From contig JAGGNK010010225.1 in the NCBI GenBank assembly GCA_017590115.1, positions 806,001 through 870,000 of the forward strand: 64,000 bases of DNA. The letters are read 5' to 3'. A program made the translations under genes and the position numbers. The notes beneath the pieces are model-generated. The model was given only the letters and a program-made list of their open reading frames with translations, did no database searches and was not told where the DNA came from. This DNA is from Montifringilla adamsi (Eukaryota; Chordata; Aves; Passeriformes; Passeridae). Each line of letters opens with the position of its first letter. The first letter of the stretch is position 1. Positions 48,679 to 62,519 of the stretch are shown here, piece after piece.

Positions 48679-48693
48679 AGACGTCTGTGTACG
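48679..48693 (+). repeat. Right 15-bp flanking direct repeat of CR1 insertion
   Basis: An exact copy of 47936-47950 immediately following the CR1 3' terminus. Confidence 0.85.
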
Positions 48694-49567
48694 TGTGGCT
48701 CAGAGGCCAGTCATCCCACATAAATGGTGTTTGGAGGTTTGTGTCAACCAAAAAGACTCTCAATTATCAAAGTTTGCTTTAGGTAGGAGAGGAAAATGCT
48801 GGGTAACTCATGTGTTCAAGAACTGAAAACCAAGCCTGGCTTTAAAGTGCTTTTGGTGAAATATAATCTGACCTCGTGCTTAGTGAAAATAGTATGTAAG
48901 AAATACTGTGAAAAGTCCATTTTATATGAATATATTAATTTTGTAGCTTTATTGATATGTGAATGGCAACAGCATATATAAAAAAAAATTATTGCCTGGT
49001 GAGAACACACTCCTGGATGAACATGAGATGGGACATCACATGTTCAAGACAAGGAATTGTAAGGAAGAAAGAGATTGATTTCCTCAGGCCATTTTGGATA
49101 TGTTCCCTCTCTGCTGGAAGTTACACACTTTTCCATCAAGACCACTAATCTCTAAATTTCCTGAAGTTACTTAAACTTATACTTCTGAAGCTGTAAATAT
49201 CAGGGTCATGTTTGGGACACAAATAAAAAGTGAAAACAGATTTGACAGCAAGGAGAGGTCGGGCCACAAATGGGATTAATTAAAGAGCTGTCCATACTCC
49301 AGAAACTGGGGATCTCCTTGCCTGGGCTGTTTAAATCCAATCTTTCTGGACAGAGGCTTTCAGGAGGAAGAAGATATTGAGGCAAACCCTCCAACTGCCC
49401 TTACAGGTTTGCAGAAAACAGATCAGAGTGGGACGAGCCACATGTGCCTTTGGGGTCAAACTCCTCATACAGCTAAAGGACCATCACAGTCAGATGTTGG
49501 TAAATTAGTACGGTCAGGAGAAATGGTGTCAGTCTCTCTGTGGACATCTTGTCAGTCCTGTGTTACC

Positions 49568-49772
49568 AACCACTCCAGAGGGTGGTTGGACACTGGAACA
49601 GACTCCCCAGAGCAGTGGTCATGTCCCCAAGCCTGCCAGAGATCAAGGAGTGTTTGGACTACACTCTCAGGAACATGGTGGGTTTGCTAGGGTGTCCTGA
49701 ATGGGGACAGGAGTTGGACTTGATGATCCTTGTGGGTCCCTTCCAACTCTGCATATTCTGTGATTCTGTGAT
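49568..49772 (+). mobile_element. CR1 LINE 3'-end fragment
   Basis: The sequence runs 'agagggtggttggacactgg', 'ccccaagcctgccagagatc', 'gttggacttgatgatccttg', 'gggtcccttccaactc' and ends ATTCTGTGATTCTGTGA. This is the last 200 bp or so of a CR1 of a different subfamily from the 47.95-kb copy (the GATCCTTGTGGGTCCCTTCC type). It contains only the ORF2 tail and 3' UTR. The 5' edge is gradual. Confidence 0.92.
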
Positions 49773-52700
49773 CCCTGAGGATCCACTCAGGGCCCTAGCT
49801 GGATGCTACACCCAAATGTGACAACAAATACAGCTCATCCAAGTTTTCTTTTGCACTGCACTAAGGCTGGGTTAGAACCCTAAATCCCTCTGCTGTCAAC
49901 AGTCACAGTGGCAACACGGGGAGTGCCATTTTGCAAGAAAACCATTTAAAATGAGGGTTTTCCAGTCATGGCCTGAGATTCATTGGAAACAAATAGGACA
50001 GAACAGCTTGGGTTAGTATAAGGCTGAGAACTGTGGGACACACCCACAGCAGCTCTGACACCAAACACAAATGATAACCAAAGTTCTTATGCAGGTCTTC
50101 CACCTCTATTTTCCTGCCCTCCTCTCTCACTGGGCACTAGGATGGAGATGGGTGATGGCATGTGAGTGCAGCTCTGCAGCGTGGCTGCACGGCTCTGGCT
50201 GGGTCTGCTGCTCACTTGAATTACACCTGGAGTGGAGACAGGTCCTGAGGGGCTAGAGCTGAACAATGTGGCCTGGGAAAACCTGGTTCATCAATTCCAG
50301 CTCTTTTCTTGCCACTATCAAAAGGTTTTCCTGGAAGCATTTTATAATGTCTACCTGCAGCAACAGCCACACAGCATGCTGGATTTGTAACCATATAATT
50401 ACGTCTTCCGAAATAATATATTCTTGCCCTCTAAAGACCTGAACAGGTAGGTAATAAGCCCTTTTTTAAGCAAGTACTCTGAAAGGCCTTCAAAAGCACA
50501 GTCTGCTGTGGAGAAGAAGAGGAATGAATCACCCTTTCTATAACCTCTTTGATTTATGGAAGGGGAAAAAATCCCTTAAAATCCACCATGTTTCTTTGAA
50601 AACCAGCATAAGGCAATACTGTCTACAGAAATCTGCTTTACGTCCTTTCAGGTTCTCACTTTTCAAGTATATTTGCTGGTATGTGAAACACATATGAGCC
50701 TCTCAGTAACAGCTACGCTTTCAGATCTTTATTAACCAATAGAACTGGGAGACTGGCATATCCCCAATCTGGAAGAGGAGGATAGGGAAAAGATCTTCTG
50801 AGCTCTGTGAAAAACGAAATTTGGAATCTAATTCAGGATTTCTTGCAAATGTTGATCAATTGACCGGCACCTGGGACATGAGCCAGGCTGTAGTCTCATT
50901 AAGAGATTCCAGATTAATCATATGCCTGTCAAAGAGATGTTTTAGTGAGATTTTTCTGCGAAGACTATTGATGTAATTCCAGTTACGTTTAATTCTGGTA
51001 AACACAAGGGCAGGTTTTTTAGCATGTGTGTTACAGAAAGAGGTGAAGAAGTATGTCAGGCTAGTTTAACCACAATTTCAGCACCAGTCTGGTTAAATCT
51101 GTTTCTAAATCAATATAGCTCTGCTACCTCTGTGACCAAACCACACACAGAAAGGCCTTAAAAACTGAAGTGATAAACCACCAAGGAACAGCAGATTTTA
51201 ATGAAAACAACAGGGATGATAATTAAACTTCCACCAGTGGTCTGAACTGGCAGTCAGCTCAGTCAGTGAACTAATAAAGAGACAGACCAAATTCTTTACT
51301 GCCTGCCTGTGGGACAGATCAGCCTTGAAAATGTTTCACCCTGCCTCTCTAAAATGGGGTGAAAGACTATTAGGCCATAGGCAAAGCTGTTTCCTTTTGG
51401 CATCCTCCTGCTTTCTCATGAGTTTTCACCTACTGTTTATTGAGGAGCTGTTCTATATAGACCTCCCCATTTGCCTCTGGACTCCCAGCTAATTCTTGTC
51501 TCATTACTTCTGTTTTGATGCCCACAAGACTTTTTAATAAGAATTAATTTCTTACCTGAGAAAGCCCTAATATGTACCATACAGCAATATTAGCAAAAAC
51601 CAGTAGGTTCTGTACCATCTGATTTCTGGGATTTTGTGATTAATTTTGCAGCACTGACAGTAAATACATTTGGTTTATGTCAGCTGCTGATCAGAAAAAA
51701 AATGAATCTATTTTCCTCTAGTACAGGTCATATCTATAAATCACCAGGTGAATTCAAAAGTGGCTTCTCAGGCTGTTACAATCCCTACATGACAATGTAT
51801 TTCTATGACTAATTTCTTCAGAGATATCCTGCAGTATATGAACTTACAAGGTATTTTTGCAGAAATATTTATTGCATATTCTGTGCTCCATGGCTCTCCT
51901 TAGCATTAGTGGCATAGGTTTTTTGTGACTGGCATTTGCATAACTTGGATACCATGAGTTCCCTAAAAGTTCTGTGTTTCCAAAGCTCTTCTTATCATGA
52001 GGATATACTAAAAAATGCACTGACCTTGTGTGCTTATTAACATGCTTTTACTTACTGTTTGAGCTTCTTGCAATTTGTAATGTTTTTTATCCTGACAAAA
52101 TGATAAAGAGGTAGGGAGTAGAAAGGGAGGAATGGAATCAGCTAGAGACTAGACTGACTTACAAGTTGCTCAAATAATTAAGCCAGATAGCTGAAAAACA
52201 AGGACAAGTTTTCTCCTGACCTATGCTGCTGCTCTTCAAGCATTGTACCCTCTATCCTTTTGTTCCTTTTCTTCTGGGAAAATATACTGTCTTTCCAGTT
52301 TTCTTCCACTGGGTAGACATCCTTAATGTAAATAATTTTTGATTTAACAACGTATTTTTAATAATTTTAGCATCCCTATCCTTTAGCTCATCCTTATTCA
52401 GTTTGACTTTTTCTCTTCCCTTTGCAAAATGCCCTTCATAATAATGGAATTGCACTGACATTTCTCCTTCAGCCTCCACTGCAAATAGGGACCTGAACCA
52501 AAGCCCTGGTTTGACCACTATTAGTAGAGACACATCAGTTCAGGTGGGTTACAGCTGTTGAAACCTGCTCTGTAATACTGTCAGACAGAGCAAACTATCA
52601 GATCATCAAATATGATTTTAAATGAAGTCTGAAGTCTAAAAGGATTCTGGAAAAAACCATTTTCAGATAAAGGCAAGGAGAATTACTTCAATTATAATGA

Positions 52701-53872
52701 AGGAGCTAAAAAAAATGCTCCTGAGCTTCCTCAGTTCTAGGGGCTTTACTGTGTATTCGTGTATTTTCTAGAGCATTCTTTTCCTCTGTTGTCCCTGTCT
52801 AACACACCACACTGCATAAGTGTCACTGTGCATTTACATTTTTCTTTGTTGCTGAGGACAGCCAGCTTGAATTAGAAGCTGTTCATAGCCAAATTCCAAA
52901 GAATTGGGATATCAACTTGTATGTGGCAATGGATTAAAGCAGGGCTGTCCCACCCCTTCTCCAGCCTCACAGGGGAGGGTGTTGATGGGTCACACGGCTG
53001 CTCCTGAGCTGCCACTGTTCCTGACTGACATATTTTTTGCTTTACTCTAACACGTCAAGCTGTCTGTATCCTTCTGTCAGCTCCAGGCAAGGATGGCAGC
53101 CTCTGAGATAAGGGCAGCATGATGAGGCAAGGTTGGTACTCGTGTCAGCCCCCCCAGCTTGATCTGCTGCTGCATGGGTCTGCACACTGCCAAAACTCTG
53201 TCATTCCTGTCTTCTGGGCAGCTGCTGCTTGTGAAACCAATCTACTGCCCTACAAAAGTTATTCTTTCACCCCAGACTGGGAACTTGTTGAAGTCCTGAG
53301 TCACTGGGAGGCCCCATGGAGGCTCTCTGACCTGGGTTGTGGGGGTAGCCCCAGGTCACCCTGTCTGTATGAACAGGAGTGTTCTCTTCACTGAACCCCA
53401 CTCCTGAGCAGAAGGCAAAGGATCAAGCAGGAGATGTAATGTTAAGCACCAAATACTAAATTAATACCATTTAGCTAACTGCAGCCTCCTCCCAAATATT
53501 TGAAATTCAACCAGACCGTGCTCGGCACAAAGCCAGCCAGTGCTCTTAGCTGGGAATGGATCTGTTATTGATACGCTGAAAAAACATTGATTTCCACACA
53601 CTCTGAATGTTCCTAAAGGCTTAGGAACGAATGTCAGCTGACTATGTTTGTACTGGATGCTCAATCACTGCACCAAATATGCTCTGCAAACTAGTCACCT
53701 TTAAAATGATAGTGGCACCTTCTTGAGTGAATTGCTGCTACCAGGTTTCATGGGTTTCCTTTGGGTTTTCTCGGGAGCAAAAAGGGAAAGGATGAATATG
53801 AACATGACATGATGACAGTAATGTTGAAGTGATTTAATTCAAAGTTATTAATATACATTTGGAATTTTTCCC

Positions 53873-54065
53873 ATGTTTTTAAATTTCCTCAGGGACATTT
53901 ACTGCATTTCTTTCTTGGCATTTCTTTCAGTCTTTCATTCTCTTTCCCTTTTTTTCTTTCCTCTTTCCACTGTCCCCTTCCTCTCCTTTTTCTTTTCCTT
54001 TACCTCTTCCTGTTCCTTGTTTTTTTCCTTGTTTTTCTTTTCTACTCTATTATACATTTTTGACT
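53873..54065. repeat. Pyrimidine-rich tract
   Basis: About 190 bp dominated by T and C on the + strand with few purines, from ttttaaatttcc to ctactctatta. It is an irregular low-complexity tract without a fixed unit. Its open frame of phenylalanine, leucine and serine is a by-product of the composition. Confidence 0.75.
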
Positions 54066-54589
54066 TTACTATTCTATTTTTATTTCAAGAAAATTCTAGA
54101 CATGTGATACAGTTTTGCATGCTTTTGCTCCTAATAATAATTATGGGTCAATTTTCACACCCTATAAATTTGGATGGATAAATTTGGTGCAATTCTACTG
54201 ATATTAATTTTAGCTGACATCGGACTCTAGCCTGACATTTTAATGATTGATTTGCATGGTCTCAGCTGCAAGACAATTTGTCTTAAGCCCCCATTAAATC
54301 AGAAAATGACTGTTTCTGACTGAATATGCCAATCACTCTAGCTTATCTAGTGAGAGATGCCACATGCTTTCTCCTGCTTTAACCTTATTTTTTGACAGAT
54401 ACTTACGCTATTTACTGTCTAATTGGGTCTGCCAGTCCTCCATGCACATCCCAATCTGTCCAGCCCAGACACAAAAGTCTGAAAACATTTCTAAAATCTG
54501 CATACTGTTGTTGATTACAAGATACGGGGGCAAAAAAAAATGCAGCCTAGATGTGACAACATGCTTACTTCTGTATCATGATTTCCCAG

Positions 54590-54624
<35 letters not shown>
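54590..54624. repeat. Poly(A) run, 35 bp
   Basis: An uninterrupted run of 35 A, flanked by atttcccag and gcaaaaactg. The upstream 200 bp do not resemble a retroposed transcript, so it is treated as a simple repeat. Confidence 0.95.
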
Positions 54625-54625
<1 letters not shown>

Positions 54626-54674
54626 CAAAAACTGACAGAAGAAATTATGTCTGAGCACCTGGGCTGATTCTGAT

Positions 54675-54723
54675 TATAAGGGGAGGAAGGGTACTTATGT
54701 ATAAGGGGAGGAAGGGTACTATG
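54675..54723 (+). repeat. Tandem duplication, 25-bp unit
   Basis: TATAAGGGGAGGAAGGGTACT is followed by TATG, then the 21-bp core recurs exactly, followed by ATG, giving one 1-bp difference between copies. There are two copies only. It looks like a recent replication-slippage duplication. Confidence 0.93.
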
Positions 54724-55573
54724 TACAGGACAAAAGCCACATTTTCTTCTGAGGGTTTCATACTGGCAAGGCAGCAAGGGCTAAATCCTGCCAGTTGTTG
54801 CTTGCTGTGCTGTGAAGGAGGAGGAAAGAGCTGCTCCCCAGGCTGTACCAGGAGATGCAGCCTGCTGGTGTGCCTCAGTGTGTGTCTGAAGGAACAGGAT
54901 GCTCTCACACACAGCAGCCCCTGGTAGGGAAGGCCCTGCTTTGCCTCCATACAGAGAAACAAGAACTCCCCTGTGCTGGGTCCTACTGTGAAATCCTGCT
55001 CATCAACACCAGGATTCTCTCCAGGAAGGATACATCTGCCAGCCTCACAGCTGTGGCTTGCCAAACAGCACACCAGCATTTGGACTACAGTTTGTCTGTG
55101 GGGTTGGCAGAGCTCTGACAGCCGCCAGGACCTGGTTCAAAGCTCATGGGATTTAATGGGGAAAAAAAAAAGTCCATTGATCTTGGTGGCTTTGGATCTG
55201 TCCTTTTACTCATCTCCTTTGATGATTTATACAACACTGACATGCATATTTCACTTCTGAAGCACATGGTTTTAATCTCACCATTTCCCTGGTGACAGGG
55301 AAGGAACAGTGTTGGCAGCTAAGACACTGAAAAACATTAATTATTCTGTATATTATTACTACTTTTTACTTCCCCACAGAAGGTAGAAATTACAATTTTA
55401 AAAAATCACAAATATTTTGTTTTACAATCTTTGCTTGCCCTTAAAGGCACAGTCTTTATTGCAAAGTTAAAAAAAATTGTAAAGTGCAAATTTTTGTGTG
55501 TGCGTAAAAATGATGAGAATGTTTTGTATTGAAGTGGGAGGTAAGAGAACATCAAGAACCAAAAGCCACTGGA

Positions 55574-55578
<5 letters not shown>

Positions 55579-55611
<33 letters not shown>
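55579..55611. repeat. Poly(A) run, 33 bp
   Basis: An uninterrupted run of 33 A, flanked by ggaaaatt and gtccctc. No associated retrocopy recognised. Confidence 0.95.
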
Positions 55612-55616
<5 letters not shown>

Positions 55617-58600
55617 TCTTCCCTAGAAACAGCTTAGAGAGGGAATCTTTCCAAAGGACCAGGAAATTCTCTTCTCAGGTTGGAAGGTAAGAACATTTCA
55701 ATCTTGTGAAGTCTTTGTTTATAACATCAAGATTACTGGGCCACTGGCAGCAGTTCTCTATCAGTTATGCTGATCTGCACCAAGTCCTACAGTAGCAGCG
55801 GCTACAAAACAAACTTAAAGTAAGTCACAGCTCAAGATTCCTCATGACCTCGAGAGCAGTTTTCAGGAGCAGCCAGGGCAGCTATGTTTTCTGTCACACC
55901 CAGTATCCCATGCACTTCCGCAAGGGATCCCTCCTCAGCACCCAAGTTCATGGAGACAGAGCAGCTCCTGCCCACAGGACAGACTCACAAACAGCCAGGC
56001 ATTTTCATAAAGCAGGAGGGATGCTTTGCTATATTTTTAGATTTTTCATTCCTAACCCAACACCTTTTTCCTTCTTTGTTTCCTCACTGGCTAGTGCAAT
56101 TTTTTCAGCACTAGATGTCAGTGTGGACTTGCAATAACAGACTGCTCTGTAAGTTTTCTTTAACAACAGAGAAAGAATTGCTATCCAGAATGAATCCAAG
56201 CCTCTCCAGCCTCATTATATGCTTTCTATAAAGCAGGTCTTTTTTTGCTGTTTAAACCCTATGTGGAAAATGTAGAACTGCTTTCTGTCCTAGATTGGGA
56301 TTAATATGGCTGTAAAAGGACCCTATCTAAATTATGATCATATCATGACTGAGTTAAAGAGGAGCTATCATGAGTCCAGAGGAAAAGCTTTGTTTAGAAA
56401 ATAGTAAAGAAAAAATAAATTATTCTGAATTTCCTAGATAATTTGTGACCCTGCTAAGAAAGCATTGCACAAGTGGTCCATGGGGATGGTTAATCCTGCC
56501 ACTAAGTGTACTCATCTCAACAAGAACGTACTGACAAGGCTGAGTCTTTGCTTTCCTACTGCCTAGAAAAATACTGCATCAGCTGGAAGTGTTTGGCTAC
56601 ACCAGGCAGTTACTAGGGCTGTTCTAACTTGCACTTGATTTACTATTTGCCTGGCATTTTCTGAATATTGAACTGAAACCAGCTTGGGGCAGAGCAACCA
56701 GCCAGGAAGTGTATGTTGGCTTTCTGAAGTGATGAAATGACTGGTTTCTACCACTCTTCAGAAAACATTTTGCTTCTTTAAGAAATTTAAGTCCCTCATT
56801 CCCTATTTTGCTATGGGAAAGCTGAGGAACATGGATGAACCCTGTCTCTCCTCATTTTGCAAGCAGCAATCTAGAACAAGACACAGCTCCTCTTGCTCCT
56901 AGAGAAGTACAAACTGGGGAAAGGCAAAGCAGAGAGAGGAGGAAGTGGGTTCACAATTCTGATTTCTCATCTCTTGCGTTCATGGGTTTTGGCTTCTGTC
57001 GAGTGGCTGTGAGCCAACACGACAGATGGAGCCTTTTACACCACCCTCATGCTTGGTTTCCAGCAGGCGTGATGCACAGAAGCCGGGGCAGAAAACGTTT
57101 CTGGCAGAGAGCACAGGGCTCTCTGACACCCTCCTGACCCCGTACTGCTGTAGCTGTGATCTAGGCCTTCAGAAAAATCCACTTACATGCCTTTGTGTTC
57201 TTCACTAAGCATCAGCTAATGAAGTATTATCCTGATACATGCATGAGTGTGCCTAGCTTTTACTGTACTTTATGGTTGTTGCTGTCCCTTTGACTCCTGC
57301 TGCACAAAGTCACTGTGACACGTGTGACTGCCCAAGCAGCTGTGCTTAACATTCCTATTTGGTTTTGTTTCTCATTATTAGGCTTATCAGTAGCAGACTG
57401 CAAGTAGGGGGCCGTAGAATATCAATCAATAATTAATATAAAATATTAGCAAATTCTGTGCAAAAATAAGGACAAAGACATTTTTCCTCTGGGCTCTGAG
57501 AAGTTAAGGTAATATTTGGTAGACAATAGAGAACCTGAGAGAATACAGATTGTACTTGGCAAGTCTAATGTCACGTGGCTCTACCACCTGCTGTCATTCC
57601 TACATTTTTCACTGTTATTTTTCTGTAATACTGTTTTCCGTATACTTACCTCTTTCTATAGATATCTGGTATTCAAAGAATTAGTATCAATAATGAAAGA
57701 TGTATCCTGTAGAAGAGCTTTCCTTGCAATCAGCTTTTGAAGACTGATTTACCTGTGTAATTCTCACTGTGTCACGACTTGAAGTGTCTTCCTTATTATT
57801 AACTATCATGAACTGCTCTAGATAGAGCTCTCTGTTAAGCCGGCTGCCTCTTTAGGTGCAGAAGGGTTTTGTGGTCCCACCCTGCACTGAAACACAAATT
57901 AGTGTAATTCAGGGATATACCTCAAAAGACAACCATTATGAAAGACTACCATTATTTCCCCCTGCCCGAGTAAAGGGAGCTTAAGGTGATCAATCCAATC
58001 ATCCTCCCTCAACTCCCAAATCCACACTCAGCTGGCATCGCTGGGAACTGACACGAGATCTGAAAACAAGAGAGAGTAAACATGCTTCCCATCTGTTAGT
58101 TTGTCCTCTACCCGCTCTCAGAAGTCACAGAAACAGAAAAATGAGCTGGATGGCACCTTTATATGTCAGCTTTATTCCCTGGCCTGGCATGCCCACAGAT
58201 GTGTGTGTCATGCCTTGCCCAGATAAACATCGACGTCGCTTCATTGATGATATGGTGCAGAGTCTCCAGTGTAGAAATGGGCACAGCCTAAGCAGCTATT
58301 TGTCTTCTCTTGTTTCTTAAACATGTTAAAAAATGAGGGTTGGGGGTGGGGTTGTGACTGCATGAAAGATCAGGAAGCTACACAGAGAGGTGATTAATGC
58401 AAAGCTGATAACAACAAAAACCCCACCAACAAGTAAAACTAATACAGTTTATGGCAGAACCAATAACAGCACTGGCCTGATCATGTAGCAAAAGGGTAAA
58501 TTCATCTGGATAGCATTTGGTATTGCCTCTGGTTACCTACATAGGTACCCAGTGGCTAAGATAATACAACTGTGAGCGTAGGACAGCATAGTAGTTATTA

Positions 58601-61600
58601 GGGTGAATAGCCTTTCCTATGAGAAATCTTGGACTGAGGTATATTTCCTAAAGCACTACTTTACAGCATGTGGTAATGAAGTGCACAGCACAAATTGCCA
58701 TTTTCTCAAGTATGTTATTTCCAAGTATTTCTTCCTGTACAAAATGGTCAATCAATAAGTCCAGTCAAAATGTCAGTTTATTTTCAAGATTAAGTTACCT
58801 TCTTTGTGAGCATCAATTTTCTCTATGGGCAACTCTAGAGTACAAAATACAGCATATTGTTTGCAGTGTGATAGAAACTTCAGAAAAGCATAAACTTCAA
58901 ACAAAAGATAGAAGGCTTTCAAAAGAATTTTTATGAAGCAAGGGTGAACCTCCTTACCCTTGTGAGCATGACCACACATTTACAAAACAATTCTAAAAAT
59001 CAAACCTTGAGTTTGACAAGCAGCTTGGGTTTTTTATTCCATGGAGATTGATCTCAACATGTTGCAGAATTATTTTTCATGTGTCAGTGCAAGCATGTGC
59101 CCAAATCTTCATATGATTAACATCAATATGTGTAAAGAGTTATTTAATGCAAATAAAAATCTAAATCTGGATAATGGGGTCTCCTGCATCTATAAGAACA
59201 CCAGACACCAGCTGGAGCATCACTGGCACCAAAATCTATCTAAAGGGATTCCTACAATAGTTTTATGTATTCTTTGTAGTCACACTGAGAGGGATTATAT
59301 GGGACCTATTTCCCTCAGTGTACAGATGTGAACAAAAAACAGCCTCATCTGCTGGATGGCTTACTCTAGCTACAGATGTAAGGCATGTGCATTTTACATG
59401 TCATTTCAGGGGGATCAAACAGCTCTGTTTTGCTTTCCCTATGAGCAACTAAACACATCAGAAGTCTCAATTTTCAGTTATCTGTGCAGAAGTGGTGTGC
59501 AGAGCTATTTCTTTCAAACAGATGAAACACACAGTAATGTAAAAACTGCACTGACCTCTTCCAACAACAATGTGCAGTTCTAGCCTGGTACCTGCTCAGA
59601 AAATCTAGCTGGCTGAACCTTTTTAGAAGGTTTTAGAAGCCCACACTAGTTATTATAAAATTAACCTCTATGTTATGAGGGTATGCCATTACTTTCCAAA
59701 TCTTTCTCCTTTAGAATAGAGTGTCTGATTGGTTCTGAACAGAATGAAACTCTGGCTGGCTTTATTAGTTCAGGGTCAGATGCTTCTGTCAGTAAATCCT
59801 TGTTTCAGTATCCCTTTAAAAGGCATCAAAGAAGGGGGCAGGAGGGGAGAGGGGAAATTATCTGTCTGCATAGCTCACTGTCAAGCAAAATGCAGGCCTC
59901 TGTTCCATTTATCAGCAGACATTTTCCAAAATGTGCAACATTATGAATTTACACCTAATTTTGTATGCTTAGGGCACACCTGTCACCTGGTATGTTCAAG
60001 GAAACTGGTCAAGAATCAAGTTCATTATTTCCACGTGCTGATAGACAAAGTGGTGCAACCAGAACTGAAGTGGAGGTATGCAGCTTGTAACAAAGAACAG
60101 CGAGTATATTTGCCTGTCTAAACCAGTTTTCCCCCACTATCCTGGACAAGGAAGAAGTGGTGCTTATTTAAGTATGACTACGATTCCCTAGATACGTTTC
60201 TACAGGAACAAAAGCCACATTCACCCATATAGACCTATAGAAGTTAATTTTTATATAACTATCTCCTTTTCCACTGAGTTCTTGAAATCTGTAGAAGTAT
60301 GGTCAGCAGCAAGATGTTCTACTTCATCTCTGCAATGCTTCCTCTCATCACTAGAGACTTTCTTTTGTAACTTAAAAAGTTTTTATGCAAGCTACTTCTG
60401 GAGTGTAGTAATGAAGAAATGGGTGGAGGTTACAGTGCCAGATACTTGCCTCTACAAGACTAGACAGCTAATAGACATTTGTTAGAAGAAATGTTAGCTT
60501 GAAAACCTAACTGTACTGTTGCTTATATAAAGCAAATGTTCATATGTAGAAAAATTTCTAGTCATTTTTCAGAGACCAGGAAGATTTGAGGGGAGAAAGC
60601 TGGCTCAGAGGCATGGCACGCTTTTTTTCCTGAAGATGTAGGTGCTATTTGAGAGATGTGCCTTGTTTAGACTCACACTTGATAGTGAGAGAGCTGCAAA
60701 TATGTCTTAGATGCAAAACAAAATTTGAAGCCTACCAAAAAAAAAAAAAAAGAAAAACAGAAAATCACATTGTGCTGGGAGCAGTCATGCTCTCTGAGAA
60801 GGGAACACAGGCTGTCTTGTTGTTGTGATTTCTTTTCTGTGAAATATCCTAAGCTGTTAAATGTAACTTTCTGACTGTAAGAGTAACTGGATGTCTTTTT
60901 TGTAGGGTTTTTTTTCCACCATAGCCTTCATAATTTAATCCTAAATTGAATAAAATATTATTCACAGTCAAATATGATCTGTATTTAATACCTGCTCAAT
61001 TCTTAAATCCACTGTAAAAAAAATACAGAAAGTGCTGTGATACTGTGCAGCAATGTACTATTTTCAAAATGCTGTTTATTCTAGCAGCTGAACAGCTCTA
61101 CTAACACTCACTAGTGGAAATTTTAAAAACTCCATAAAACTCTGAGCATGCTCCCTGCAACCCTGCTCCAATAGGGCTCAACATGCCACAGGCATTCTGT
61201 GAGCAGCAGAAATTATGAGTCATGTTTGCAACATCCTTTGCCCAAGCAGATTCCTGGAACCTAGCAGGATAGGAATTCCTACAGTAGCTTTCCTTTCTGT
61301 GAGAACATTAGAATCTCTGTCTTCTACATAACCACTAATTTTCTACACTGTTCATGTCTCTGAGAGATTTGGCTGAAGCTGGACAAGGATTTAAAAAGTA
61401 ACCAGTGGAGGCAGAGCAGACAGCACATCCACACTGATTTTCTTTCTGCAGGGAATTGAACTAGAAAGTGCTCATGATTGATCTACTTTGGAGTATCTAC
61501 CACTGCCAGCAGAGACTGCAGCTTATAATTCACAAGTGGGGATGACATAGCTTGGGACGGCAGATTATCGACCCCAGCTGTCTGCCCAACACCCAGCACA

Positions 61601-62519
61601 CAAAAGACTCTTCATGAGACAGCTGTGGAATCACTGCCTCTTGCTGAAACGGGCAAACAGTTTACACCAGCATTCTCTAAATAGGGTTCAGAGTATTCAC
61701 AGAGTCTCAGCTATCCAGAAAAGTGGTGTTGGAAGGAAGAGTTAGGGCTAGTACCCTCCTGTGCCACCCCCAACGATGGCACCTCTTCTTGCAGACCCAG
61801 CTGTGAGCTGCAGCAATGCCAGAATGTGACGCCACATGCAGTTGTAAGAGTCATGGCAAAAGGAGGTGGAGCAGACGACCTTTCACATCTGAGAAGGAGC
61901 ATCAAAGATGCCACAAGCGTAAATGCTCCATAATGCTTTGTATTTTAATTAAGGTTTGGATCACTTTTATGGTATTAATTATAACATAGCTTGGATACTG
62001 TGCTACTGTGGCATAGGAAGGAATGTAGCTGGAATCCCTACTGAGACACTATGATGCAGAGTCCTGATGCACTGCTTCATGGTGACATAGTCTATTTTAG
62101 AGCAGACAAAAATCCATAAAACAAGCAGTTTCCTTAGACCACCGACTGTAGGAATCATGTTTGTATAAATTCAGTGTATGCGACACTCAGTATCAAACAA
62201 GGCACAAAACACTTGTATGTCTCTGAATGTTTTGTTATGATACTGTGTAGCAACTGAGCCTGCTATCCACATGGGTATTATTCACTGGGATAAAATTTAC
62301 AGCTTAGTTAATCCTCCTGTAAAAGAACGTGACTTTGAGTGAGAGACTGAGGTATACAGGATTTTCCTGTATCACCTGTGAACCAAAGATGTCAGAGATT
62401 TTCGTCCTTCTAGTCCTGCTTCCCGATATGTCCATATGTCTCCTAGTACATCCAGGTTCTCGGAGAACAGAGACTCGCAGCAAACCGTCAGGGATGGAAG
62501 AGATCCCAAGGGGTGCAAG

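Larger units (their letters stand above)
49773..62509. other. Intergenic DNA upstream of ZNRF2, no gene seen
   Basis: About 12.7 kb of AT-rich sequence with no exon or mobile element recognised. It contains a pyrimidine-rich tract (53873-54065), two long A runs, a 25-bp tandem duplication and a 15-bp A run (60737-60751). The minus-strand open frame at 52252-52533 (93 codons, lysine-rich) matches no family I know and lacks supporting context. Confidence 0.5.

Noticed and set aside
52252..52533. Lysine-rich minus-strand 93-codon open frame
   Set aside because: It looks more protein-like than most, but I recognise no family and see no flanking exons. A protein search against bird proteomes would decide.
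54380..54624. Processed pseudogene with a poly(A) tail
   Set aside because: The sequence before the 35-bp A run shows no resemblance to a known transcript, and no flanking target duplication was seen. Processed pseudogenes are also rare in birds.
58185..58250. p53-like half sites and a GACGTC CRE-like word
   Set aside because: The two CATG half sites each miss the consensus, and single short words of this kind are expected by chance.
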